Below are positions 21,256 to 30,370 of a stretch of 33,039 nt of DNA, piece by piece. Every line of letters starts with the position of its first letter. Position 1 is the first letter of the stretch. The position numbers were made by a program, and so were the translations under genes. Source of the DNA: a virus; IMG/VR virus record IMGVR_UViG_3300021403_000037, positions 1 to 33,039 of that record, one strand, 5' to 3'. The notes beneath the pieces were generated by a model. The model had not been told where the DNA came from. It searched no databases and saw nothing but the letters and a program-made list of their open reading frames with translations.

Positions 21256-22505
21256 TGACGGATACGAACTTTAGAGGCCCGGCCAACTCCATTGGCGCGA
21301 TGCTTGATGGCACGGTGGCACCGACTGATGGGCCGAACTATGTGTATCAGGGCACGGTTTTTCCGGCGCTTCGGGCTGGGTTCTTTCAGAAAGATGGCAC
21401 TGGTGCAGCGCGTGTTCCTGGATTTTTGGACAATCCGTCGATCGTGACGGTGGACAATATTCCATCTGCTACGACCACGGCGAATGTGGTGGCGGTGGCG
21501 ACGGGTATCGTGTCTGGCACGGTTCTTACGTTGGTAACGGTTGCGCCTGGCAATACGACGGCCGGCGTACCTTCGTTGGCTACTGGTGTTCCGTTCATTC
21601 CGTTCGGCGGTACTGCCGTTCAGAACGTGATGGCGTTGGATTTCGGGTTCACGACGGGAACGACCACGGCGGCTAGCTCGGCTGTGGTTGTGGTGGATAC
21701 CACCTTGTTCACGGTTGGTCAGTGGCTCTGCATCGGCGGTGCCGGCAACGCGGGAAAAACGCTGAGCTTATTGACGCAGGTCACCGTGATCACCGGAACA
21801 ACCTCAATCAATGTGTTTCCAGTTCCAACTGGTTCGTTGAGCAACGCGCCGATCGGCAATGCGAATCAGTTCAACCAGTTCCTTCCGCCGGCAACTCAGT
21901 TTGGGCCAGGTGCTCCGGTTGCCACTGCTCAGTCGATTGAGTGGGCGGCGGGGCTGTTCCGATTGTTCAATCCGGTAGCAGCACTCTCGCGCAATCTTTC
22001 CATCACGACAACGGCTGCTGCGGTAACCGGCACGATTACGGCGCGTGGATTTGACGTGCACGCTCAGGCGATGAGCGAAACGATCAACATCACGACGACG
22101 ACTGCCGGAACATTCTACGGCAAGAAGGCCTTCAAGTATGTGGCCTCGGTCACGCCGAACTATACCGATTCGACCGGCAGCTATTCGGTTGGGGTGGGTG
22201 ATACGTTCGGGCTTCCGATGAGGCAGGATCGTTATGAATATCTGAACTATTCATGGAACGGCATCAACAACATTAACCAGACCGGATTCCTTGCAGCCGT
22301 GACAACCAATCCGGCGACGGCGACTACAGGTGATGTGCGTGGTACGGTTCAAGTTGGTTCAGGCGGAGCGCTAACGGCTATTACAAACAGCGCGACGGCC
22401 AATGGCATTGCGCGTTTTATGGTTGTACAGACAATGCCTGTGTTCAACTGTATCGCTGGAACTCCGAACAACCCTGCGCCATTCTATGGGATAACTCAGG
22501 CCTAA
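21255..22505 (+). CDS. Virion structural protein, beta-rich
   Basis: A 416-residue protein from ATG 21255 (TGATG overlap). It is low in charge and rich in Thr, Val, Gly and Ala (TTTANVVAVATGIVSGTVLT, FTTGTTTAASSAVVVVDT), as in capsid-decorating or tail-associated proteins. A segment ITARGFDVHAQAMSETINIT followed by KKAFKYVASVTPNYTDSTGS resembles the second half of the protein at 23162, so the two may share a fold. Exact role unknown; abundant virion protein is likely from composition and position. Confidence 0.65.
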   Translation: MTDTNFRGPANSIGAMLDGTVAPTDGPNYVYQGTVFPALRAGFFQKDGTGAARVPGFLDNPSIVTVDNIPSATTTANVVAVATGIVSGTVLTLVTVAPGNTTAGVPSLATGVPFIPFGGTAVQNVMALDFGFTTGTTTAASSAVVVVDTTLFTVGQWLCIGGAGNAGKTLSLLTQVTVITGTTSINVFPVPTGSLSNAPIGNANQFNQFLPPATQFGPGAPVATAQSIEWAAGLFRLFNPVAALSRNLSITTTAAAVTGTITARGFDVHAQAMSETINITTTTAGTFYGKKAFKYVASVTPNYTDSTGSYSVGVGDTFGLPMRQDRYEYLNYSWNGINNINQTGFLAAVTTNPATATTGDVRGTVQVGSGGALTAITNSATANGIARFMVVQTMPVFNCIAGTPNNPAPFYGITQA

Positions 22506-22559
22506 TCTTGCGGTTAGCCGCACCGAGCCCACGGATCCGGGCAGAGAAGGAAGAACGAT

Positions 22560-22940
22560 ATGAGCAGAGCTCGCCACAAAGAGCACCACAGAGCCTCAGG
22601 AGGCGGCATTGGTGGCCGTAAGGGTGAATGGGTTTCCGGCAACGAGGATGTCAAGAAAGAGGCCGAAGGCAAGGAACCTTATGACGAGGGTGACGAGCGC
22701 AAGCGCGGCGGCAAGGTCAAGAAGAAAAAGCATGAGATCCATGCTGAGGGCGAGAAGGCTCGTCATCGGATGGACCGTCCGAAGCGGGCTCATGGTGGCC
22801 GTGTAGGCTCTGACCGCAATCCGTTCAGCTCGGCGAAGAACCCATCGAAGGCGCCAGAACCTGATGTGGAGGATCGTCGGGGTTACAAGACGAGTCGCAT
22901 CAAGGACGAACGCGACAACAGCAAGGGTAATCAGAATTGA
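22560..22940 (+). CDS. Short GGK-repeat basic protein
   Basis: A 126-residue, highly charged protein from ATG 22560 (AGAAGGAAG upstream). It carries RKRGGKVKKKKHEIHAEGEK and HRMDRPKRAHGGRVGSDRNP, close relatives of units in the 405-residue protein at 9901; 9 of 10 residues of the shared core HRMDRPKRA-GG match. The rest is polar and probably unfolded. Role unknown; it may bind nucleic acid or pack inside the head. A 54-nt gap upstream holds only a small stem (22509-22522). Confidence 0.65.
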   Translation: MSRARHKEHHRASGGGIGGRKGEWVSGNEDVKKEAEGKEPYDEGDERKRGGKVKKKKHEIHAEGEKARHRMDRPKRAHGGRVGSDRNPFSSAKNPSKAPEPDVEDRRGYKTSRIKDERDNSKGNQN

Positions 22941-22943
22941 GCC

Positions 22944-23141
22944 ATGGCTAAGCTCACCAGCAAAGAACGAAATGCTCTGCCAGCGAAGGATTTCGGCGGA
23001 CCACATAGAAGTTTTCCGCTGAACGATAAAAATCATGCCAGAAATGCGTTGGCGCGAGCAAGCCAGTTTCACCCGGAATTGAAGGCTCAAATCCGAGCCA
23101 AAGTACACCGCAAGTTCCCGGATATTAAGCTGGAAGACTAG
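22944..23141 (+). CDS. DUF6582-like small protein
   Basis: A 65-residue protein from ATG 22944. The run KLTSKERNALPAKDFGGPHR followed by FPLNDKNHARNALARASQF and KVHRKFPDI follows a widespread family of short proteins (SKERxxLPxxxFxxPxx, HAxNALAR, VxxKxPxI) seen in phages and bacteria, which I believe is DUF6582. No activity is known to me. Confidence 0.75.
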   Translation: MAKLTSKERNALPAKDFGGPHRSFPLNDKNHARNALARASQFHPELKAQIRAKVHRKFPDIKLED

Positions 23142-23161
23142 CGGTCTGAACGAGGATCGCT

Positions 23162-23827
23162 ATGGGACTTCCGATCGTATTCACCCGCACGTTGGCCGCA
23201 GCGTCCGCAAATAACATTTCCGTATCTCAAAGCCCTGGAACGGCGGCCATAACGATCACCGGATCGGCTGCGACGGGTGGTGTTGCTACGCTGGACACTC
23301 AGCGCCGGGTGATCATCACTTCAGGCGGCAACGATAGCGGCATCAACTTCACGGTGACCGGGACCAATCAGGCAGGATTTCCTATCTCGGATACGTTTGC
23401 TGGGGCAAACGTCGGCGCTGCACAATCCAATCTTGATTTTCTGACGGTCACGAAGATTGTTCAATCTGGATCTGTTGCTTCCACGATCACAGTTGGAACC
23501 AATGGCGTCGGTTCTTCGCTTTGGCAGATCATCAACTGGAATGCGGATCCTTCAAGCATTGGGTTTGTGGTTGAACTTCGTTCTGGGGCGGCAAACTTTA
23601 CGCTTCAATACACGTTTGATGATCCAAACATCCTGCCTATGACAGGTGGTCTCAATGCGGCTGGATTAGCGTTTCCTTTGGCGCTCAATCTGGCGACGGT
23701 GACAAACTCCACAGCAACAGTGGATTCCGCGTTTTCGACGCCGATTTTGGCATTTCGTCTTCTGACTAATTCTGGAACTGGAACGCTTGTTTTCCGAGGC
23801 CTGCAAGCTGGGTTGGGCTCGCCATGA
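23162..23827 (+). CDS. Virion structural protein, beta-sandwich type
   Basis: A 221-residue protein from ATG 23162 with GAGGA upstream. It is Thr/Ser/Gly/Val-rich; the pattern TLDTQRRVIITSGGNDSGIN, FTVTGTNQAGFPISDTFAGA and ITVGTNGVGSSLWQIINWN is one I know from many phage virion proteins of unknown exact place. No Cys. It ends with ATGA overlapping the next gene. Confidence 0.65.
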   Translation: MGLPIVFTRTLAAASANNISVSQSPGTAAITITGSAATGGVATLDTQRRVIITSGGNDSGINFTVTGTNQAGFPISDTFAGANVGAAQSNLDFLTVTKIVQSGSVASTITVGTNGVGSSLWQIINWNADPSSIGFVVELRSGAANFTLQYTFDDPNILPMTGGLNAAGLAFPLALNLATVTNSTATVDSAFSTPILAFRLLTNSGTGTLVFRGLQAGLGSP

Positions 23828-25227
23828 AAAAACTATCTGGGTTTCTTGGATTTTGTCTGGCGCTGCTATTGCCTGTTGTGGCTTTTGCACAAGGTGCAAC
23901 ACCGTCTGTTCAGATCATAACCGGAAAAGGAACAACTGGGCCTCTCAATCCATTTCCCACGTCATCAATTGGCCCGAGTGGCTATGTGCAAGGCGTGACG
24001 ATCGCCAATGGTGGCGCGCGTGTTGCCCAAGATCCAACGCAATTGCTTTGGGACGACTTCCGAGGTGGTGGTGGGTCAGTTCCGACTGGTACATTGGACA
24101 CAGTGTTCAACTGGCAAACTCCGACCACGGGAGGCACCGGCACGCCAACAGCGGCGAATAACCAGTTTGGTGCCACGTCGCTAGGTTCGGGTACCGGAAC
24201 TGGCTTCTCTATTCTGAAAAGCCAAGAGGCATTCAAAGGCGTAAATCCTGGCTGGCTATACTTTCAGGAAAACAACAACTTTGAATTTCCGGTCTTGTTG
24301 AATGCGGTTCGTTTCTGGGGATTTGGTGTTTTTCCAACCACGCCAACTACTGCCGCGCCTTATACGGATGCCGAAGGATTTGAGCTAGGAACCGATGGTC
24401 ATCTTCGCGCCGTGACTGCCACCAGCGCGGACGGCGTGTCTGCCGGAACTAGAACAGTAATTAACGATTTATCCCTGCCGTGCCCTTCGACCGTAACGGC
24501 AACTGGGAATGTGGTGTCCGGTTCTCCAACTTTGACACTCTCGCCTGTGGTTGTGGTCTCTCAATACGAGTTGGTGACGGGGCCAAACATTCCATTTGCC
24601 ACAACCGTTACAGCAGTGGCTGGCGCAGCCGTTACGCTCAGCAGCAATGCGACGGCAACAAGTAACCAGGGCGTTTATACGTTCACCGGGCAATGTGCGC
24701 CCGGTCTTGTGGGACAAGTTGCTCAGCCGCAGGATGCAAATGTCCATGCCTATGTCATGTACCCTCGTGGAGATCGCATATTCTGGACGATTGACGGAAT
24801 TGATAACGTTGTTGCGCAGACTTACAGCGGCGCTCCAGGACCCACCAACAATGTCATGAATGCCGCTCATTTGGCGGTGGGTAATACTCCGCTGTCGTCG
24901 GCTCTTATCAACATCAATGCGAGTGTGGTTGCTGACGCTGCTCGAAACCCGATTTACAACGGGTTCATTAGGGACCGCACCATCACATCGGCCTCTGGAG
25001 CGTCACAGCAATTATTCGCAGCTAATTTTCAGCGTCATTCGCTGACTATCGTCAACACCGGGAATGCAAGCTGCGGCGTCAATCCGACAGGTGGAACAGC
25101 CGCGATCGGAGGTGCCGGAACATTTACCCTTGCGGCTCTTGGTTCATATACGCCCCGCATTCCTGGTCGCCAAGCGGTAACTGTGATTTGCACTGCCGGC
25201 CAACCGATCTATGGGGATGAGAATTGA
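23824..25227 (+). CDS. Secreted-type virion protein with signal peptide (467 aa)
   Basis: From ATG 23824 (ATGA overlap). The N-terminus is a textbook Sec signal peptide: MKK, a hydrophobic core (LSGFLGFCLALLLPVV) and an AFA-Q cleavage site near residue 22. The mature part is Thr/Gly/Ala-rich and beta-like with an apparent lectin-type strand pattern (LLWDDFRGGGGSVPTGTLDT, WLYFQENNNFEFPV, FWGFGVFPTTP) and a C-terminal part with three cysteines (GNASCGVNPTGG, VTVICTAGQP). It lies within the tail gene run. The signal is odd for a cytoplasmically assembled virion. Confidence 0.65.
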   Translation: MKKLSGFLGFCLALLLPVVAFAQGATPSVQIITGKGTTGPLNPFPTSSIGPSGYVQGVTIANGGARVAQDPTQLLWDDFRGGGGSVPTGTLDTVFNWQTPTTGGTGTPTAANNQFGATSLGSGTGTGFSILKSQEAFKGVNPGWLYFQENNNFEFPVLLNAVRFWGFGVFPTTPTTAAPYTDAEGFELGTDGHLRAVTATSADGVSAGTRTVINDLSLPCPSTVTATGNVVSGSPTLTLSPVVVVSQYELVTGPNIPFATTVTAVAGAAVTLSSNATATSNQGVYTFTGQCAPGLVGQVAQPQDANVHAYVMYPRGDRIFWTIDGIDNVVAQTYSGAPGPTNNVMNAAHLAVGNTPLSSALININASVVADAARNPIYNGFIRDRTITSASGASQQLFAANFQRHSLTIVNTGNASCGVNPTGGTAAIGGAGTFTLAALGSYTPRIPGRQAVTVICTAGQPIYGDEN

Positions 25228-25670
25228 AAAAGATCGCATCGATTCTATTGCTGCTATGGACTTCGGTAGCCATGGCTGCGGATGTAACAAATCCGCAAAG
25301 CGTTGCCGGCACTCAGCGTGTTATCGGAACGCTTCGCGGCGCTAATTTCAATGTGGCGACAGATCAAGCCATCCCTATGGCAGTGGCCGTCTATCAGATT
25401 ACGGGTATTGTTGTCACAAATTGTTCGGCATCATTGACTCTCGCTGTGGGTGGTTTTTATCCCACAACGGCCAAAGGAGGAACGCCTATCGTTGCCGCTA
25501 CACAGATTTACAGCGCTCTAACTTCCGCTAGTGTTTTGCTCAATGCCACAGTTGCCGCTACTCCATTGGTTACCCGATTTGCGGTAACGCCGGTTTATTT
25601 ATCTCTCACTACCGCACAAGGCAGCGCGGCTACTTGTGACGTTTACGTTATCGGCGTGGATCTGACATAG
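25224..25670 (+). CDS. Signal-peptide-bearing small virion-region protein
   Basis: A 148-residue protein. The start is TTG 25224, overlapping the previous stop (TTGA). The N-terminus MKKIASILLLLWTSVAMAAD is a signal peptide with cleavage near AMA-A. The mature part is beta-rich (LRGANFNVATDQAIPMAVAV, YQITGIVVTNCSASLTLAVG, QGSAATCDVYVIGVDLT), with two Cys that could pair. It may have a partner in the 467-residue neighbour, which has the same kind of signal. Function unknown. Confidence 0.6.
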   Translation: MKKIASILLLLWTSVAMAADVTNPQSVAGTQRVIGTLRGANFNVATDQAIPMAVAVYQITGIVVTNCSASLTLAVGGFYPTTAKGGTPIVAATQIYSALTSASVLLNATVAATPLVTRFAVTPVYLSLTTAQGSAATCDVYVIGVDLT

Positions 25671-25676
25671 GTAAAA

Positions 25677-26375
25677 ATGGCATCAAGCGGCACGTATAAC
25701 TTTGCGCTAACGACTGGCCAAAGCGTAATTACCGCTTTTCGTCGGTGCCGAGTTTTTGCGCCTTCCTTCCGCCAAGACCACATGATGGCAGCTCGGGAGG
25801 AAATGAACCTTCTGTTTGTTGAATGGTCCAACAAGCAGGTTAACCTTTTCAAGGTAGTTCTGAACTCGATTCCGATGGTCCCTGGAACGCTGACCTATCC
25901 TATTCCGTCCAACGTGATAATGATCCTTGATGCCGTGATCTCGACCAATCAAGGTCAGACGACGCAACAGGACATTACCGTTACGCCGCTGAGCCGAACC
26001 GAGTACATGACGCTGGCGAGCAAGCAAATCCGTGGCAAGCCGACCAGCTTTTGGTTCAACCGGACGCCGCCGTCACAGACCGTGACCATGTATCCGGCAC
26101 CGGATTCTAGCGGACCATTTTTCTTCAATTACTATGCCTGCCTTCAGATGCAGGACGCTAATCTTCCGGGAGGCGAGACACCGGATATCCCCTATAGGTG
26201 GCTGGACGCTTACATAAGTGGCCTTGCGCATAGGTTGGCTAGAATATACGCCCCCGATCTTGAGGATAAGCGCGCGAAAGATGCTATAGAAGCATGGCGA
26301 GTGGCAGCAACCCAAGATACGGAAAACGTCGCTCTATCACTCGCACCCTCAATCAAAACGTACTACCGGAGATGA
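25677..26375 (+). CDS. Head-tail adaptor-like protein (P22 gp4/SU10 type)
   Basis: A 232-residue protein from ATG 25677. The N-terminal helices (VITAFRRCRVFAPSFRQDHM, EEMNLLFVEWSNKQVNLFKV), a beta insertion (YPIPSNVIMILDAVISTNQG), and later LSRTEYMTLASKQIRGKPTS, TVTMYPAPD and a C-terminal helical region (YRWLDAYISGLAHRLARIYA) follow the ring-forming adaptors that dock under the portal. Small tail tubular proteins and P22 gp4 share this fold. A second adaptor-like gene occurs at 30609. Confidence 0.65.
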   Translation: MASSGTYNFALTTGQSVITAFRRCRVFAPSFRQDHMMAAREEMNLLFVEWSNKQVNLFKVVLNSIPMVPGTLTYPIPSNVIMILDAVISTNQGQTTQQDITVTPLSRTEYMTLASKQIRGKPTSFWFNRTPPSQTVTMYPAPDSSGPFFFNYYACLQMQDANLPGGETPDIPYRWLDAYISGLAHRLARIYAPDLEDKRAKDAIEAWRVAATQDTENVALSLAPSIKTYYRR

Positions 26376-26376
26376 C

Positions 26377-26745
26377 ATGAGAAAGCATCCCAAATACGCC
26401 AGAGTTGATTCGAACTCGCCCAGAGGATGGGCTACCTGCATGCGATCAGGTTTTGTGGGCCAAGAGCAAGACTTGATTGAGCAAGTCGAGTGGCGCGGCC
26501 TCAAGCTGATGCCGACCGGCATTCGAGCTCTTGAGCAATACATTGACAAACCGCAACGCCAGCTCGGAACGATCATTCTTTCGCCGGATTCGATTGGATT
26601 GGCTAATGCGCGGCCTGAGCAATATCCGATTGACGAGATTTGGCCTCGATTGTTGCAGGGCGGGCAGCCGCGATATCTGCAGCGCTCGGAATGCTCGCGA
26701 TCGCTACAATCAAATCTGTATTTCAAAACGTCAGGAAATTTCTAG
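26377..26745 (+). CDS. Small phage protein, zinc-ribbon family with lost cysteines
   Basis: A 122-residue protein from ATG 26377. It follows a phage family I recall (KxPKYARVDxxxPxxWxxCxRCGF ... VEWRGxxL ... PQPQLxTIILxPD). The family usually has CDRCG and a later CxxC; here they read CMRSG and ALEQYID, so only one cysteine remains at the zinc positions. TIILSPDSIGLANARPEQYP at 67-86 is well kept. Either it folds without zinc or it is decaying. It is assigned from memory of the family, so moderate confidence. Confidence 0.6.
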   Translation: MRKHPKYARVDSNSPRGWATCMRSGFVGQEQDLIEQVEWRGLKLMPTGIRALEQYIDKPQRQLGTIILSPDSIGLANARPEQYPIDEIWPRLLQGGQPRYLQRSECSRSLQSNLYFKTSGNF

Positions 26746-27225
26746 GTGGCTGCTGGCAATCCACAGCTAGGCGTATTCCAGGGCGGTCAGATGACCGATC
26801 TTCCGGCTTATTCCGGAGCCTTGGACGTGACGGCCTTGATGGAGATTGTCTCGCCGGGGAATGTTCTGAATGGGGTTAACTACAAGATCACGATCGCTCA
26901 ACTGGCTCTGATTGTTGGAAGTGGTAGCAGCGCAGCACTTACGATTATCACGTCTGGAGCGTCCTATAATTCGGTTCAGACCGATACGCGGATTCTGGTC
27001 AATAAGACGGTTGGGTCTCCGACTACGGTAGCCTTGCTGGCTGGTTCAAGCTATTTCCAGCCTGTGTTAGTCAAGGATCTCAAGGGAGATGCCGGGACCA
27101 ACAACATCACGGTGACGTTTCCGGGAACGTTTGATGGGATAGCATCACCACTGACGATCAGTACAAATTACGGGTGGATTTGGCTTAATCCTCTGCCAAC
27201 TGGGAATTTTTATGATGCGGGTTAA
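26746..27225 (+). CDS. Virion protein, tail-fibre-associated
   Basis: A 159-residue protein from GTG 26746, directly after the previous stop codon. The sequence (GVFQGGQMTDLPAYSGALDV, TALMEIVSPGNVLNGVNYKI, LVKDLKGDAGTNNITVTFPG) resembles N-terminal or connector domains of phage fibres. Its 3' end overlaps the next gene by 14 nt. It may anchor the large fibre that follows. Confidence 0.6.
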   Translation: MAAGNPQLGVFQGGQMTDLPAYSGALDVTALMEIVSPGNVLNGVNYKITIAQLALIVGSGSSAALTIITSGASYNSVQTDTRILVNKTVGSPTTVALLAGSSYFQPVLVKDLKGDAGTNNITVTFPGTFDGIASPLTISTNYGWIWLNPLPTGNFYDAG

Positions 27226-30200
27226 GGCGCTTGTTCTCGGATTATTGCTGTCGCTAGGTGCCTCAGGCGCATGGGCACAGACGGGTTGCCAAGGTCAGCC
27301 AGCGGCGGGTGGAACATGCGGCAATCCCAATGCGACGGCTGGGCTACCCTCATGGGCAACCATGACAGCTCTCTTGGATCGCAATTTTGGCGGTCCGTCC
27401 GTTCAAGGCACGATGCTCAACCGCGGTGCATCAGTCTGGTCCGCAACTGCTACTCCCACACTTGGGTTAAACGGCGGTACCGGCGGTTCGCTTACCCTGA
27501 ATGGGGCCACGTCCGGCTCAGCACTCATCAGCGTTCAAGCTGCGGCAGGAACTGGAACCATATTTCAGCTTCCAAATACCAATGGCATTGGCGGCCAGCA
27601 GTTGATTACGGATGGAGCGGGACATCTGTCCTGGAGCTCGGCGGGTGCTGGTACTGTCACAAGCGTTGGCCTCGCGTTGCCGGTAGCAATCTTCACCATT
27701 AGCAATAGCCCTGTCACGAATACCGGAACCTTGACCGGAACTCTGGCCACGCAAACTGCCAACACGGTTTGGGCTGGCCCGACTACGGGGGCCGCAGCAA
27801 GCCCGACCTTCCGGGCTTTGGTCGGTGCTGACCTTCCCAATCCCTCAGCAAGCACTCTTGGAGGCGTTCAATCTTTCGCTGCGGTCGGAAGCCAATGGAT
27901 CCGGCAAATCTCAACCAGCGGCGTTCCTACGGCCTCCCAGCCTGCCTTTATAGACATCTCAGGGTCTGTTGCTGCGGCGCAGTTGCCAAATCCGACCGCT
28001 TCGACGTTGGGCGGTATCGAGAGTTTGGCCGCTGTCACATCGAAATGGATCAACACCATTTCAACGTCTGGCGTCCCCAGCGCGACGCAACCGGCGTTTT
28101 CCGATATTTCGGGTAATGCTTCGCTTGCCCAATTGCCATCGGTGGGTAACGGCACGCTGATCTCAAACATCTCTGGAAGCACGTCCACGCCTCTGGCGAA
28201 TTCTCTGACATCAATCATTGATAGCGTGATCGGGGCCACTCAAGGGCAGGTTCTGTATCGGTCTGGAACTGTTTGGACTGCTCTGAGCCCTGGCACTGCT
28301 GGACAGGTTTTGACTACTGCTGGTGCTGCGGCAAATCCGTCTTGGACCTCAGTCGGTGGTACCGGCACGGTGACCAATGTGGCAACCAACAATGGTGTCA
28401 CGGGTGGTCCGATCACGACCACCGGAACGATTGGCCTAGCCTCGATTTCAACCGGAAACGTTCTGGCCAATACATCGGGTATCTCGGCAGCTCCAAGCGC
28501 TACTACTCCGACCTCTGTTTTGGATGTGATTGGATCCACTCAGGGTAGTGTTCTTTACCGAGGTGCCTCAGTCTGGACGGCTTTGACGCCGGGAACGAAT
28601 GGGCAATTCCTGCAGACGACCGGGGCGGGTTCTACGCCACAATGGAATACGGCGGTTACCGGGCCTGGGTCCGCTGTTTCAGGGCATATCGCCACGTTCA
28701 ATGGAACGAGCGGATCAATCATTCAGGATGGAGGAATTCCTAATACAGGGGTTCGTGAGGCTATTTTAGCCGGTAGTGTTGACACTACAGGATTTCCAAA
28801 TTTTTCCGTCATTGGATCCGGCCTCAACGTCAATCTGACTGCTACGGCTACACCTCTAACGATGTCATTCGCTGCTGGGTTTAATGCCGTGGTGGGGCCG
28901 GTTGATTTTGTCGGACAACTCGCGGCCGATACAACCAGCTATTGGGCGTCATTGCCATCTAACCAATATTCATTCTTGTCTGTTGATCGAAACGCAAGCA
29001 CTGGTGCGCTTACCGCAACGCAAACGCTGATGCCTCCACAGCGAGGAGCAGTATTCTATTCTCCTCGGCAAGCTCTCTTGCACTTCGACGCATCGACCTT
29101 TGCTGATGACTGGGGCAATACTTGGGTTGGGGTTGGTGCCGGGCTGACGTTCACCGCGCCTTGCGCAAAATTTGGAGCATTAGGCATCAATATAACTGGT
29201 ACGAGTACATACGTTCAGACCACGAGCATATTCAATCCAGGCCTTGGCAACTGGACCATGGATGTCTGGGCAAACATCAACAGCAATGTTTCACAGAGTA
29301 TATTCTCGGTTGGCAATTCTTTTGGGGTGTATCTAGCCACCAATGCCAGCGGCAAATTGATCTTGTTTTTGAGTAGCGGTGGCGCGTCTTGGGACATTTC
29401 CCCCGGTACATCCCCAGGTGCGACCACGGTTACGACAGGAGCTTTCCATCACTTCGCACTCGTTTTTAATGGAGCATCCTACGTCGCTTATCTTGACGGG
29501 GTGGCGCAGCTAACGGTCTCCAGTTCGACAAGGGTGTGGCCTGATGGTGTGGCCATGGCGGTGGCGGGCCAAGTTGGTGTGGGTGCCGGAACGGCCGGAT
29601 GTTTTGATGAGTTTGATTTCGTACCCTTTGCCCGCTGGGTAGCAAACTTCACGCCCCCCGTCGCGGCCTATACGGTCTCTGGGGATTGGTTTGACAGCAA
29701 CAAAATGGTTATGAATACCGCAACTGGGGCCGGTCCTACATGGTCAACGGTGCAGCGGCTCTATGTGGCCGAGGCCCAGGCAGGAGCATCTACCATAACC
29801 GCTGTTTATGATTATAGCGCCTCTCATCAATATACGGGGTCTGATTTTGCGGTCAGTGGAGCGGGCAAATTACGCATTGGTAATCACGTCATATATGCAG
29901 AAGGAACTCCGCAGTTCATAACTGGAAGTACGCCTGGAACAGCATGCACGACAGTTCCTGCCTGCACTATTGGATCACCTGTGACGTGGGTAATGACTCC
30001 CTCTCAGGTGCCTCCTGATGCCAAGTGGTTCGACATTCAGATCAATGTTTTCCATGCGGCTATTGGAGGCACAAATCCTGGAAATTCCGATTGCACACTT
30101 CAAAGTCGTATTCCCATCGGAACTGTCCAAGGATACATAGCGCTTGGTGCTGAATACAACAATTACTCGGGATTTGGAGCGGTAACCAACACATCCGCCT

Positions 30201-30355
30201 TCAACGAGAGCGCTGGCACTATTGCTAGATTTCCGGTTCTGAATGGAGTGGCTGCGTTCGAGACATCAATCGGGGGCGGCACATGCACAACTGGTGGTAC
30301 CAACAATCAGGCACGGATTGTGACCGGCATTCTAATCGGCTATGAAATGCCATGA
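27212..30355 (+). CDS. Large tail fibre with signal peptide and LamG-like domain
   Basis: A 1047-residue protein from ATG 27212. Residues 1-22 are a Sec-type signal (MRVKALVLGLLLSLGASGAW, cut after AWA). Residues about 50-510 are fibre repeats: two copies of TLGGxxSxAAVxSxWIxxIST (about 213 and 264), two of TQGxVLYRxxxVWTALxPGT (about 343 and 442). Residues about 622-810 form a LamG/concanavalin-like jelly roll (LLHFDASTFADDWGN, TMDVWANIN, FHHFALVFNGASYVAYLDGV), which would bind sugars. The last 230 residues are a C-terminal domain ending ILIGYEMP. It is the likely host-receptor protein. The signal peptide is unexpected. Confidence 0.8.
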   Translation: MMRVKALVLGLLLSLGASGAWAQTGCQGQPAAGGTCGNPNATAGLPSWATMTALLDRNFGGPSVQGTMLNRGASVWSATATPTLGLNGGTGGSLTLNGATSGSALISVQAAAGTGTIFQLPNTNGIGGQQLITDGAGHLSWSSAGAGTVTSVGLALPVAIFTISNSPVTNTGTLTGTLATQTANTVWAGPTTGAAASPTFRALVGADLPNPSASTLGGVQSFAAVGSQWIRQISTSGVPTASQPAFIDISGSVAAAQLPNPTASTLGGIESLAAVTSKWINTISTSGVPSATQPAFSDISGNASLAQLPSVGNGTLISNISGSTSTPLANSLTSIIDSVIGATQGQVLYRSGTVWTALSPGTAGQVLTTAGAAANPSWTSVGGTGTVTNVATNNGVTGGPITTTGTIGLASISTGNVLANTSGISAAPSATTPTSVLDVIGSTQGSVLYRGASVWTALTPGTNGQFLQTTGAGSTPQWNTAVTGPGSAVSGHIATFNGTSGSIIQDGGIPNTGVREAILAGSVDTTGFPNFSVIGSGLNVNLTATATPLTMSFAAGFNAVVGPVDFVGQLAADTTSYWASLPSNQYSFLSVDRNASTGALTATQTLMPPQRGAVFYSPRQALLHFDASTFADDWGNTWVGVGAGLTFTAPCAKFGALGINITGTSTYVQTTSIFNPGLGNWTMDVWANINSNVSQSIFSVGNSFGVYLATNASGKLILFLSSGGASWDISPGTSPGATTVTTGAFHHFALVFNGASYVAYLDGVAQLTVSSSTRVWPDGVAMAVAGQVGVGAGTAGCFDEFDFVPFARWVANFTPPVAAYTVSGDWFDSNKMVMNTATGAGPTWSTVQRLYVAEAQAGASTITAVYDYSASHQYTGSDFAVSGAGKLRIGNHVIYAEGTPQFITGSTPGTACTTVPACTIGSPVTWVMTPSQVPPDAKWFDIQINVFHAAIGGTNPGNSDCTLQSRIPIGTVQGYIALGAEYNNYSGFGAVTNTSAFNESAGTIARFPVLNGVAAFETSIGGGTCTTGGTNNQARIVTGILIGYEMP

Positions 30356-30370
30356 ATGGAGGTTGATACT

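Noticed and set aside
22509-22522. Small stem TGCGG-TTAG-CCGCA after the 416-residue gene
   Set aside because: Only 5 bp and no T-run, too weak to call a terminator.
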